Shown here one piece after another: positions 8,964 through 17,563 of a stretch of 51,507 nt of DNA. The translations under genes were made by a program, and so were the position numbers. Under the pieces are notes generated by a model that was not told where the DNA came from, did no database searches, and was given only the letters and a program-made list of their open reading frames with translations. Origin of the DNA: CAZLPZ01 sp964561535 (lineage in GTDB: Bacteria; Pseudomonadota; Alphaproteobacteria; Micavibrionales; Micavibrionaceae); the NCBI GenBank assembly GCA_964561535.1, contig CAZLPZ010000008.1, positions 1 to 51,507 of the forward strand, read 5' to 3'. Numbering within the stretch: the stretch's first letter is position 1; each line of letters starts with the position of its first letter.

Positions 8964-9221
8964 ATGCGAGCTGCCGATCGGCGGACATTGGCCGAAGATT
9001 TGGATCTTTTGGCGGATCATCTGAAACGGGTTTATGCCATTTCGGTTCGGGCGGTCCATCCTCCGGCGTTCCAAGCCCAACTGCCCCATGACATTTCCGT
9101 ATCATCAGCGAAAATCATTATAGTTGTAATGGATACGCCCGTACCGGTGGGTTTGTCACATCGTCCCCCAAGTCATTTAGATTATTACGGGATCGAATAT
9201 GTTGTTGCAAATCATTCTTAA
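8964..9221 (+). CDS. Small unknown protein between nuoK and nuoL
   Basis: An 85-aa reading frame starts 25 bases after nuoK behind a good ribosome site (GTTAGGGGAGTAAATG). The predicted protein is soluble. It has a charged helical first half (RRTLAEDLDLLADHLKRVY), a hydrophobic strand KIIIVVMDTPVPVG, and a C-terminal DYYGIEYVV. I recognise no family. It is in the same direction as the nuo genes and would be co-transcribed. Nothing equivalent is standard between nuoK and nuoL. The strong ribosome site and protein-like composition favour a real gene over chance. Confidence 0.5.
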   Translation: MRAADRRTLAEDLDLLADHLKRVYAISVRAVHPPAFQAQLPHDISVSSAKIIIVVMDTPVPVGLSHRPPSHLDYYGIEYVVANHS

Positions 9222-9265
9222 GCTGACGGATTAAGTATAGCTGCACTTGAGGCTTGAGGCATTCC

Positions 9266-9283
9266 TCTCCCACCTTAGGGAGA
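9266..9283. repeat. Short TCTCCC/GGGAGA palindrome (family 2)
   Basis: A 6-bp stem with an ACCTTA loop is followed by AGAGGTTCTTTTAAATTTCTT, which resembles the tail of the copy at 2540. It lies in the 216-base gap before nuoL, the largest gap in the nuo run, and could mark a break or an internal promoter region. Confidence 0.5.
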
Positions 9284-9437
9284 AGAGGTTCTTTTAAATT
9301 TCTTGTTCAGTTCACTCTTTTATTTTGGCTATAAGTCTATAAGATATAAACGTATACGCGATTTGGGCATTCTGGCCCAATGGCGCCTGATTCATCGTTT
9401 AAAATCCTGATCACAAAAATTGTCCTTGGATGGTTCC

Positions 9438-11504
9438 ATGCTTGAATATTTCCCCTTTATTGCTGTTTTTGGGCCGCTCCTTGGGTTTTTGATCACCGGA
9501 CTGTTGGGGAGGCGCTTTCCAGACTCATTTTCTCAAACGGTCACGTGCGTGTTGATGATCGTCGCAGCGGCATCGTCCATTGGGTTGTTTCAAGATGTGA
9601 TTTTAAACGGTAACGACCGTGTTATTACCTTGGCCCCGTGGATTGCGACTGCCGGTTTGACGGTTGATTGGGCGATCCGTCTTGATTCTTTATCGGTTGT
9701 GATGATGTGTGTCATTAATATTGTCTCGGCGTGCGTCCATGTTTATTCGGTTGGGTATATGTCGCATGATAAATCTGTTCCCCGTTTTATGGCTTATTTA
9801 TCATTGTTTACCTTTGCGATGCTGATGTTGGTGACGGCCGATAATTTGATTCAAGTATTTTTTGGGTGGGAAGGTGTTGGTCTCGCATCCTATTTATTGA
9901 TCGGTTTTTGGTATGAAAAACCATCTGCAAATGCGGCGGCGATTAAAGCATTTGTTGTCAACCGGGTGGGGGATTTGGGCTTGATGCTTGGAATTCTTGC
10001 TACTTTTGTTGTATTTGGAAGCGTTAATTTTACGGATATTTTTGGGGCGGCCGCCGCGCATAAAGATGACATGTTTCATTTCTTAGGAGCCGATGTGCAT
10101 GCATTGACCTTGGTGTCGCTGTTGTTGTTTATAGGGGCGATGGGCAAATCGGCACAACTGGGGTTGCATACGTGGCTGCCCGACGCGATGGAGGGGCCGA
10201 CGCCTGTATCCGCTTTGATCCACGCGGCGACTATGGTGACGGCGGGGGTGTTCTTGGTTGCGCGGTTTTCACCTGTATTTGAATATGCACCAGACGCCCT
10301 GATGGTTGTAACCATTGTAGGGGCGGCGACCGCTTTTGTCGCAGCAACCATTGGCCTTACACAATATGATATTAAGCGGGTCATTGCGTATTCGACCATG
10401 TCACAATTGGGATATATGTTTTTTGCTCTCGGCGTGTCGGCGTATGGTGCGGCGATGTTTCATTTGGTCACCCACGCCTTTTTTAAGGCGTTGTTATTCT
10501 TGGGGGCGGGGTCGGTCATCCATGCTATGGACGGGGAGCAAGACATGCGCAAAATGGGAGGCATTTGGCGCAAAATCCCCTTTACTCATACAATGATGTT
10601 GATTGGGACGTTGGCATTGTGCGGTGTGCCGTATTTTGCCGGGTATTATTCCAAAGACACAATCCTTGAGGCCACGTGGGCGTCGGGCGGTGATCTGGGC
10701 CATATCGTGTATTGGGTTGGCGTTTTGGCTGCGTTCATGACGGCGTTCTATTCATGGCGGTTGATGAGCATGACATTTTACGGCAAAACCCGGACAGATT
10801 CGCACACGTTCGATCATGTGCATGAAAGCCCGTGGTCCATGAAGCTGCCATTACTGGCCCTGTCGATGGGTGCTGTGTTTTCGGGGGCGTACCTTTATGG
10901 GGGCAAGGTCGATGGATATTTACATCATGCATCGGTCAAGGTTGAACATGTGGCTGAATATGCTGAAAAAGTAGTCGTACATAAACAAGAACCTTTGACA
11001 TTCTTGAACTATAAATCTTGGAACCGTGATGCGTTTTGGGATAAAGCATTATATGTTCTGCCCGAGAATGACAGCGTAACTTTGGCCCATAATGTGCCTA
11101 TTTGGACGAAATGGACTCCAACTTTTGTAGCGGCAACAGGGATGGTCTTGGGTTTGTTGTTTTATCTGGTCTTTACTGGTGCGCCTGCGGCGTTTGTCAG
11201 GTTATTCCGCCCATTGCATACCTTATTTTATAATAAATGGTTTTTTGATCCTGTTTATGATGTTGTATTTGTGCAATCTGCACGGATCTTAGGTCGAATT
11301 TTTTGGCGAATTGGAGATCAAGGTATAATTGATGGCGGTGGCCCGCGGACGCTTACGGGATTTACGCGCTATATGGCAGCGGGATTATCTGATGTTCAAA
11401 CAGGATATGTATTTCATTATGCCCTGGCCATGATGGGAGCGGTGATTATCTTGATTACATGGATTGCGTATAAGATGGATTTAATTGCCGGGTTTATTGG
11501 TTGA
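9438..11504 (+). CDS. nuoL: NADH-quinone oxidoreductase subunit L
   Basis: NuoL is the distal antiporter-like proton-pumping subunit with the long lateral helix. The 688-aa product shows the core signatures FFGWEGVGLASYLLIGFWY (about residues 143-161), MGKSAQLGLHTWLPDAMEGP (about 235-254, with the key Lys), and the discontinuous-helix region around LIHAATMVTAGVF. The C-terminal part carries the lateral helix and a final membrane segment. I chose the ATG at 9438; a TTG at 9420 would add six residues, and neither has a strong ribosome site. The gene follows a 216-base gap containing a palindrome and is 14 bases before nuoM. Confidence 0.96.
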   Translation: MLEYFPFIAVFGPLLGFLITGLLGRRFPDSFSQTVTCVLMIVAAASSIGLFQDVILNGNDRVITLAPWIATAGLTVDWAIRLDSLSVVMMCVINIVSACVHVYSVGYMSHDKSVPRFMAYLSLFTFAMLMLVTADNLIQVFFGWEGVGLASYLLIGFWYEKPSANAAAIKAFVVNRVGDLGLMLGILATFVVFGSVNFTDIFGAAAAHKDDMFHFLGADVHALTLVSLLLFIGAMGKSAQLGLHTWLPDAMEGPTPVSALIHAATMVTAGVFLVARFSPVFEYAPDALMVVTIVGAATAFVAATIGLTQYDIKRVIAYSTMSQLGYMFFALGVSAYGAAMFHLVTHAFFKALLFLGAGSVIHAMDGEQDMRKMGGIWRKIPFTHTMMLIGTLALCGVPYFAGYYSKDTILEATWASGGDLGHIVYWVGVLAAFMTAFYSWRLMSMTFYGKTRTDSHTFDHVHESPWSMKLPLLALSMGAVFSGAYLYGGKVDGYLHHASVKVEHVAEYAEKVVVHKQEPLTFLNYKSWNRDAFWDKALYVLPENDSVTLAHNVPIWTKWTPTFVAATGMVLGLLFYLVFTGAPAAFVRLFRPLHTLFYNKWFFDPVYDVVFVQSARILGRIFWRIGDQGIIDGGGPRTLTGFTRYMAAGLSDVQTGYVFHYALAMMGAVIILITWIAYKMDLIAGFIG

Positions 11505-11518
11505 AGGTAGAATTTAAT

Positions 11519-13102
11519 ATGTCAGTGATCGATTATCCCATCCTTTCCGTGATGACATTCTTGCCGCTGCTTGGCGCGGTGTTGATCGCTTTGATCCGGG
11601 GGTTCCCAGAAGCCCAGATAAATAATTATGCGCGCTGGACGGCGTTATTATTTAGCGGATTTGTTTTTGTTTTGTCATTATCGGCGTTAAAGCAATTTGA
11701 TCCATCGAATCCTGGGTTCCAATTTATTGAAAAAACTACATGGTTTCCTGCCCTTGGGTTGAATTATCATATGGGCGTAGATGGGTTATCGATTTATTTT
11801 GTTGTCTTGTCTGCATTCCTGACTTCTGTATGTATTATTTCGGCGTGGTCTGCGGTGCAAACGCGCGTCAAGGAATATATGATTGCATTTCTTGTTTTAG
11901 AAACATTTATGATCGGGACGTTTTGTGCCCTGGATGCTGTTCTATTTTATGTTTTCTTTGAGGGGGTGCTGATCCCTATGTTCCTGATTATTGGGGTGTG
12001 GGGTGGGAAAAACCGGATTTATGCGGCATTTAAATTTTTTCTATATACATTACTTGGATCTGTTTTGATGCTGGTAGCGTTGTTGGTCATGTATAGTGTG
12101 GCAGGAACGACGGATATTCCAGCCCTTGCCGCGTATGATTTTGCACCAGATTTACAATTTTGGCTGTTCCTGGCATTTTTTGCTTCATTTGCTGTAAAAA
12201 TGCCGATGTGGCCTGTGCATACCTGGTTACCCGACGCACACGTCGAGGCACCGACTGCGGGATCTGTGATTCTGGCTGGGGTTTTGCTGAAAATGGGGGG
12301 GTACGGTTTTTTGCGGTTTTCATTACCCATGTTTCCAGATGCATCAACTTTTTTTGCGCCTTATATAATGGGATTGTCGGTTATTGCAATTATTTACACG
12401 TCGTTGATTGCGTTGGTCCAAGATGATATGAAAAAATTGATTGCCTATTCATCGGTTGCGCACATGGGGTTTGTAACCATGGGGATTTTCAGCGGGACGA
12501 TGGCGGGTGTTCAAGGGGCAATGTTTCAAATGTTGTCACACGGCATAATTTCCGCAGCGTTGTTTCTTTGCGTGGGTGTGGTTTATGATCGAATGCATAC
12601 GCGTGAGATCAAAGCGTATGGTGGGATTGTGGTTAACATGCCCCGATATGCTGTGGTGTTCATGATATTAATGTTGGGGTCTGTGGGGTTGCCGGGTACG
12701 TCCGGCTTTGTGGGTGAATTTTTAGCTTTATTGGGGGCATTCCAATATCAGACATGGGTTGCTGCACTGGCTGGATTTGGCGTTATTTTGGGCGCAGCAT
12801 ATATGTTGCGTTTGTACCGTGCGGTGATCTTTGGGCCGCGCATCAATGCTGATGCGATAGGGATGCCCGATTTAACGATGCGTGAATTTGGGATGTTTGT
12901 ACCATTTGTGATCATGACGATCGCGTTTGGGGTAATTCCAGGGCATGTCTTGCGGACCAGTGAAATAACGGTCCGGGCATTAATTTTGGCGCCTACGGCG
13001 ATGGCGCAACATGAATCGGAACAAAAAAAGAATATTCAAGTGTCTGAAAAATCAGATGGGTTAACTCCAGATTCCGTGATTTCGACGAATAAGGGTCATT
13101 AA
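11519..13102 (+). CDS. nuoM: NADH-quinone oxidoreductase subunit M
   Basis: NuoM is the second large antiporter-like pump subunit. The 527-aa protein has about 14 helices and the family motifs FFEGVLIPMFLIIGVWGG (about residues 146-163) and VKMPMWPVHTWLPDAHVEAP (about 226-245), with the conserved Glu and Lys. The last 40 residues are polar and Lys/Glu-rich, a tail longer than needed for the fold. The ATG at 11519 has GAAGGTAG upstream; a TTG at 11501 inside nuoL would be less plausible. It is 14 bases from nuoL and one base from nuoN. Confidence 0.96.
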   Translation: MSVIDYPILSVMTFLPLLGAVLIALIRGFPEAQINNYARWTALLFSGFVFVLSLSALKQFDPSNPGFQFIEKTTWFPALGLNYHMGVDGLSIYFVVLSAFLTSVCIISAWSAVQTRVKEYMIAFLVLETFMIGTFCALDAVLFYVFFEGVLIPMFLIIGVWGGKNRIYAAFKFFLYTLLGSVLMLVALLVMYSVAGTTDIPALAAYDFAPDLQFWLFLAFFASFAVKMPMWPVHTWLPDAHVEAPTAGSVILAGVLLKMGGYGFLRFSLPMFPDASTFFAPYIMGLSVIAIIYTSLIALVQDDMKKLIAYSSVAHMGFVTMGIFSGTMAGVQGAMFQMLSHGIISAALFLCVGVVYDRMHTREIKAYGGIVVNMPRYAVVFMILMLGSVGLPGTSGFVGEFLALLGAFQYQTWVAALAGFGVILGAAYMLRLYRAVIFGPRINADAIGMPDLTMREFGMFVPFVIMTIAFGVIPGHVLRTSEITVRALILAPTAMAQHESEQKKNIQVSEKSDGLTPDSVISTNKGH

Positions 13103-13103
13103 A

Positions 13104-14663
13104 ATGTTATCGCACGATGTATATCTCGTTTTACCTGAATTATTTATTGCCGGCATGGCCTTGATCTTGACGCTGATTGGTGCCGTGCGGGGTGATCGGG
13201 CGCTGTCGTTTATTCTGGGGCTCGCCACTTTGGTTATGATTTTGACGGTTGGAGAGTTGGCGACAAATGCCGATTATTGGGATCGCACTGTTTTATTTAA
13301 TGGTTTATATGTTATCGATTCTTTTGCAACCACTGTTAAAATACTCTGTCTATCCGGCGTTGCACTTTTGTTTGTAATGATGGTGAGTACCTTGCGTGCC
13401 GATATGATGGCGCGATTTGAATGCCCGGTATTGGTTATGTTGTCAGTCGTTGGCATGATGGTCATGGTATCAGCCAATCATTTTTTGACGATGTATATGG
13501 GTGTTGAATTATCCGCACTTGCGCTCTATGTCCTTGCCGCATTTCGACGTGATCTAGTGTTGTCATCGGAAGCGGGGATGAAATATTTCGTCCTGGGGGC
13601 GTTGTCATCTGGAATGTTATTATTTGGGGTATCTTTAGTTTATGGTTTTACGGGGTCATTATCCTTTGATCAAATTCATACAGTTCTGATGAACATCAAT
13701 GACGCTCAAAAAATGGGTGCTGTTGTAGGTATGGCTTTTATCCTTGCAGGGCTTGCGTTTAAAATATCGGCCGTGCCGTTCCATATGTGGACACCCGATG
13801 TTTATCAAGGATCTCCCGGCATTGTAACCGCATTTTTTGCATCTGTTCCAAAAATAGCTGCACTCGCGCTTACGATCCGGGTATTGATGTACCCCTTTGT
13901 GGTATTGATCCCGGATTGGGTTCAAATCGTTGCATTTCTCGCTTTGGCCTCTATGGTTTGGGGGGCGTTTGCTGCTGTATCTCAAAATAATATTAAACGT
14001 CTCCTGGCCTATGGATCAATTGGAAATATGGGGTATGCCTTGATGGGAGTGTTGACGGCAACTCCTGATGGCTTATCTGCGGCGTTATTATATGTGGCGA
14101 TATATATGGTGATGACATTAGGTCTTTTCGCGGTGCTGTTGGCCGTACGCGATTCCGATGGAACAATGGCTGAAGAAATTTCGGATTTTTCTGGGTTATC
14201 GATCACCAACCCAGTCGCTGCATATATTATTGCGATTATGATGTTTTCAATGGCGGGCATTCCACCGCTGGCTGGCTTTTTTGGTAAATTAATGGTGTTC
14301 CAGGCTGCTGTTCAATCGGGATATATTGTGATTGCAATTTTGGGTGTTCTAACTTCGGTTGTTGGAGCGTATTATTATTTACGTATTATTAAGGTGATGT
14401 TTTTTGATCTCACCCGCCCCGGCATTCGGATTAGTTTTTCGACAGGGCAGAAAGTTGTTGCGTTTGTATGCGGTCTCGCGATTTTGGCTTTTATAGTGGC
14501 ACCGAGTGTTGTGAATACACCAATGCAAAACGCCGTTACGGGTCTATCTGCCGGCGCAATTGATTCGGTTGCATTACAAGCCGCGATGATTGCGCCTGCC
14601 GCAGGGGGAGATTCTTTCCCTCCGATGCCCACATCAATCCCGAATAAAGGTTTTGCGCAATGA
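13104..14663 (+). CDS. nuoN: NADH-quinone oxidoreductase subunit N
   Basis: NuoN is the third antiporter-like subunit of the membrane arm. The 519-aa protein shows MGVELSALALYVLAAF (about residues 132-147), EAGMKYFVLGALSSGMLLFG (about 155-174), and FKISAVPFHMWTPDVYQGSP (about 219-238), which together are diagnostic. The start is one base after the nuoM stop. The TGA stop overlaps the ATG of birA by four bases, so the operon runs straight into the downstream biotin ligase gene. Confidence 0.96.
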   Translation: MLSHDVYLVLPELFIAGMALILTLIGAVRGDRALSFILGLATLVMILTVGELATNADYWDRTVLFNGLYVIDSFATTVKILCLSGVALLFVMMVSTLRADMMARFECPVLVMLSVVGMMVMVSANHFLTMYMGVELSALALYVLAAFRRDLVLSSEAGMKYFVLGALSSGMLLFGVSLVYGFTGSLSFDQIHTVLMNINDAQKMGAVVGMAFILAGLAFKISAVPFHMWTPDVYQGSPGIVTAFFASVPKIAALALTIRVLMYPFVVLIPDWVQIVAFLALASMVWGAFAAVSQNNIKRLLAYGSIGNMGYALMGVLTATPDGLSAALLYVAIYMVMTLGLFAVLLAVRDSDGTMAEEISDFSGLSITNPVAAYIIAIMMFSMAGIPPLAGFFGKLMVFQAAVQSGYIVIAILGVLTSVVGAYYYLRIIKVMFFDLTRPGIRISFSTGQKVVAFVCGLAILAFIVAPSVVNTPMQNAVTGLSAGAIDSVALQAAMIAPAAGGDSFPPMPTSIPNKGFAQ

Positions 14664-15385
14664 TCCCTGAGGGGTTCTCGATCGATTTTTTTGAAACGGT
14701 CGACAGTACGCAGATCGAGGCACTTGGCCAATTACAATCGTCTTTAATAGCAGGCCGTTTTTTATCTGGCCGGGTTATTATGGCCGAGCGGCAAACGAAA
14801 GGCCGAGGTCGGCAAGGACGTGTTTGGGACAGCCCAAAAGGCAATTTGGCAGCTACCCTGATATGGCCGTTGCCGTCCGGTCAAAATCCTGGGGATTATA
14901 GTTTAATTGTGGCTGTTGCAATGGCCGATTCAGTTGCATCTTTTCTAGAAAATCCGGCCAATTTAATGATTAAATGGCCTAATGATTTGTTGGCCGAGGG
15001 GAAAAAAATATGCGGGATTTTAATTGAACGTCCCGAACCTGAATGGCTATTAATTGGGACAGGCGTGAACATCATGTTTGCTCCCGATGGCCGTGCGCGA
15101 TTGGCTGATTTTTGTGATAATGTCCCGTCGGCATGCGATCTGCTATGTTCTTATTTAAAACGGTTTAAGGACTGGATGAAGATTTATAAACGTGATGGAT
15201 TGTCCCCCATTTGTGCGGCATGGATGTCGCGTGCCTATGGCGTAGGATCTGACATGACCGTGCAATTACCGCAAGAAAGTTTCCAGGCTATTTTTAAGGG
15301 TCTTGATTTGACGGATGGTGCGTGTATGGCCGAATTACCTAACGGAACCATTCGACGGGTTCATTCTGGGGAAGTGTTTTTTTGA
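14660..15385 (+). CDS. birA: Biotin--[acetyl-CoA-carboxylase] ligase
   Basis: This enzyme activates biotin as biotinyl-AMP and attaches it to the biotin carrier protein of acetyl-CoA carboxylase and related enzymes in the cytoplasm. The 241-aa product has the catalytic loop GRGRQGRVWDSPKGN (about residues 48-62) and the KWPNDLLAEGKKICGILIE motif (about 105-123). It lacks the N-terminal DNA-binding domain of E. coli BirA, so it is a ligase only. The ATGA overlap with nuoN is common in alphaproteobacteria. The coaX gene that often follows is missing; RNase J comes next after 64 bases. Confidence 0.93.
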   Translation: MIPEGFSIDFFETVDSTQIEALGQLQSSLIAGRFLSGRVIMAERQTKGRGRQGRVWDSPKGNLAATLIWPLPSGQNPGDYSLIVAVAMADSVASFLENPANLMIKWPNDLLAEGKKICGILIERPEPEWLLIGTGVNIMFAPDGRARLADFCDNVPSACDLLCSYLKRFKDWMKIYKRDGLSPICAAWMSRAYGVGSDMTVQLPQESFQAIFKGLDLTDGACMAELPNGTIRRVHSGEVFF

Positions 15386-15449
15386 TAAAATACTCTGATT
15401 TTGCTGGATTTGAATTGACTTATGACACACAGCGCGCCATGGTAGCGCC

Positions 15450-17135
15450 ATGAATAATCAAGACATAATCGCCCTCCCTTCTGAAGATCTCCATTTTATA
15501 CCTTTGGGGGGATGTGAAGAGTTTGGCCTGAATTTTAATTTGTATGCCTATGGAGGAAAATTTCTGGGGGTTGATTGTGGCATTGGGTTTGCGGGAGATA
15601 AACACCCTGGAATTGATTTGTTACTACCCGATCCAGAATATATTGAAGATCAGGCTAAAAATTTATTGGGGATTATAATTACACATGCACATGAAGATCA
15701 CGTGGGTGCGGTGCCGTATCTGTGGTCACGGTTAAAATGTCCTATTTATTGTACGCCGTTTGTGGCCAGTTTCCTGCGCCGGAAATGTTCCGAATTTGAT
15801 GATGTCGCAGGCATGGTAGTTCATGAAATTATGCCCGATCAGATTGTTAAAATTGGCCCATTCACGGTGGGTATCATTGGTGTCACTCATTCGACACCGT
15901 CGACCGTATCGTTGACGATTGAGACGCCTGTTGGTTTGGTTGTTCACGGCAATGAATGGAATTTGGACCCAACCCCAAAAGTGGGCATGGTCACAAATCG
16001 TGAAGGATTTAAAATTGCAGGCCGTAAGGGGGTCCTTGCCTATGTGGGAGACTCGACAAACTCACCTTTTTCTGGGACATCGATTGGTGAGTTAAAAGTG
16101 GAAGAGACATTAGATCACGTCTTTAAAACATGTATGGGCCGCATTTGTGTCACGATGTTTGCGTCAAACATAGGACGCATATTATCGATTGCACGCGCGG
16201 CTCGCAAAACAGGGCGCAGTGTATGTTTGGCAGGTCGTTCATTGCAAAATTATGTGGCTGTTGCCAATGAACACAGTATGATAAAGGATATCCCCGAATT
16301 TATTGACAGTCGCGCGGCAGCGGGCCTTCCATCCAATCGTATTGTGTATATTGTCACAGGATCTCAGGGAGAGGCTCGCGCTGTGATGAGCCGCATATCA
16401 AACCATGATTACCGTGATATAAAATTATCACATGGTGACACGGTCATATTCTCGGCACGACCTATTCCAGGAAATGAACGTGAGATTTCCGCGATCAAAG
16501 GTCGGTTTTGGAGCGCGGGGATCAACGTGATTGATATTTATTCGCACCCCACCATTCACGCGACAGGGCATCCTTTCCGAGAAGAAGTTTCGGAAATGAT
16601 CGATTGGGTTCGTCCGCGCATTTTGATCCCGATACAAGGGGAACGCTTGCATTTGGAAGCACAGGCCGATATCGCGCGCAAAAAACAAGTACCGTTTACC
16701 ATTGTACCCGAAAATGGGATGGTCATTCGGTTGTCCGAAAACGGCCCAACCGATATTGGCCGTGTGGTGTCGGGATCATTGGCAGTTGAACCATCACGCG
16801 TCATTGCAACGTCGCACCCGGCGTTGGTTGAACGCCGCCAGATGCAAGGTGGTGGTGTTCTAATGATTACCGTCATCTTAAATGCAGTAGGAAAATTGGT
16901 GCATCCGGCCCAAATTTCAGGTGTGGGATTGTTTGATTTGGAAGACCCGGAGGACATGCGCGTGATCCGCGATATTTCTCATGCCTTAGATGATAAATTG
17001 AAAAATTTAAAATCAACGGATCAATTAAATGATCAAAATGTTGTCGTGGATGAATTGCGTTTTGCAGCGCGACGGGTGGTGAGCACGGCGCTTGGGGTTA
17101 AACCCAAAGTTATGGTTCATGTGGTGCGGGTTTAG
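15450..17135 (+). CDS. rnj: Ribonuclease J
   Basis: RNase J is a metallo-beta-lactamase/beta-CASP nuclease with 5'-3' exonuclease and endonuclease activity, used for rRNA maturation and mRNA decay in the cytoplasm. The zinc-binding motif HAHEDHVGAVPYL is at about residues 74-86. The opening GGCEEFGLNFNLYAYGGKFL and the VGDSTN segment near 197 are typical of the RNase J branch. The beta-CASP region includes TGSQGEARAVMSRI near 295. The 561-aa length is normal, including a C-terminal domain. The ATG is taken at 15450, although the ribosome site is weak. Confidence 0.93.
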   Translation: MNNQDIIALPSEDLHFIPLGGCEEFGLNFNLYAYGGKFLGVDCGIGFAGDKHPGIDLLLPDPEYIEDQAKNLLGIIITHAHEDHVGAVPYLWSRLKCPIYCTPFVASFLRRKCSEFDDVAGMVVHEIMPDQIVKIGPFTVGIIGVTHSTPSTVSLTIETPVGLVVHGNEWNLDPTPKVGMVTNREGFKIAGRKGVLAYVGDSTNSPFSGTSIGELKVEETLDHVFKTCMGRICVTMFASNIGRILSIARAARKTGRSVCLAGRSLQNYVAVANEHSMIKDIPEFIDSRAAAGLPSNRIVYIVTGSQGEARAVMSRISNHDYRDIKLSHGDTVIFSARPIPGNEREISAIKGRFWSAGINVIDIYSHPTIHATGHPFREEVSEMIDWVRPRILIPIQGERLHLEAQADIARKKQVPFTIVPENGMVIRLSENGPTDIGRVVSGSLAVEPSRVIATSHPALVERRQMQGGGVLMITVILNAVGKLVHPAQISGVGLFDLEDPEDMRVIRDISHALDDKLKNLKSTDQLNDQNVVVDELRFAARRVVSTALGVKPKVMVHVVRV

Positions 17136-17143
17136 GTACAATA

Positions 17144-17172
17144 TCATCTCTGTGAAAGCAGGGATCCAGAGA
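17144..17172. repeat. Degenerate half of a family 1 palindromic repeat
   Basis: The stretch CATCTCTGTGAAAGCAGGGA followed by TCCAGAGAGGG resembles the left hairpin of the dispersed repeats, with mismatches in the stem. It lies just before the DUF1467 gene. Confidence 0.45.
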
Positions 17173-17180
17173 GGGTTAAA

Positions 17181-17504
17181 ATGCATATCGTATCCGGCGT
17201 TGTTTTATTTTTCTTGCTGTGGTGGACGGTAATTTTCGTGACGTTGCCGTTTGGAAACCGGCGCAACGTTGCAGGGAACGCGACGCAGACGGGAGGTATG
17301 GACGGCCACGCCGGCAGTGCGCCGTTAAACCCAAATATGCGACGGAAAATAATTGCAACAACCATCATTACGGCGATATTGTGGTATCCGGCATATTGGG
17401 GATTTCGCGAAACCCTCAATAATTTGCGCGAAAGTGCGCGATTAATGAGCATCGAGGATGATTCAAAAATGAATACCCCCGCGACCATAAAACCCATCCC
17501 CTAG
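17181..17504 (+). CDS. DUF1467-family small membrane protein
   Basis: The 107-aa protein has two membrane segments (about residues 3-25 and 60-78) separated by a short polar loop of about 35 residues. The motif WWTVIFVTLPFGNRRN right after the first helix is characteristic of DUF1467, a family found almost only in alphaproteobacteria and usually encoded between the RNase J and ProRS genes, as here. Its function is unknown. The C-terminal 25 residues are polar. A perfect 14-bp palindrome (17496-17509) overlaps the stop codon. Confidence 0.85.
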   Translation: MHIVSGVVLFFLLWWTVIFVTLPFGNRRNVAGNATQTGGMDGHAGSAPLNPNMRRKIIATTIITAILWYPAYWGFRETLNNLRESARLMSIEDDSKMNTPATIKPIP

Positions 17505-17563
17505 GGGATGACAAATTTTGGTAAAGACGGTAAAGTGGGGGAATAAAAAAAGAGGAGACGAAG

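Noticed and set aside
9420..9437. TTG at 9420 as the nuoL start
   Set aside because: It would add six polar residues before the first helix, and there is no ribosome site at the right distance. The ATG at 9438 begins at the usual place, although support is not strong.
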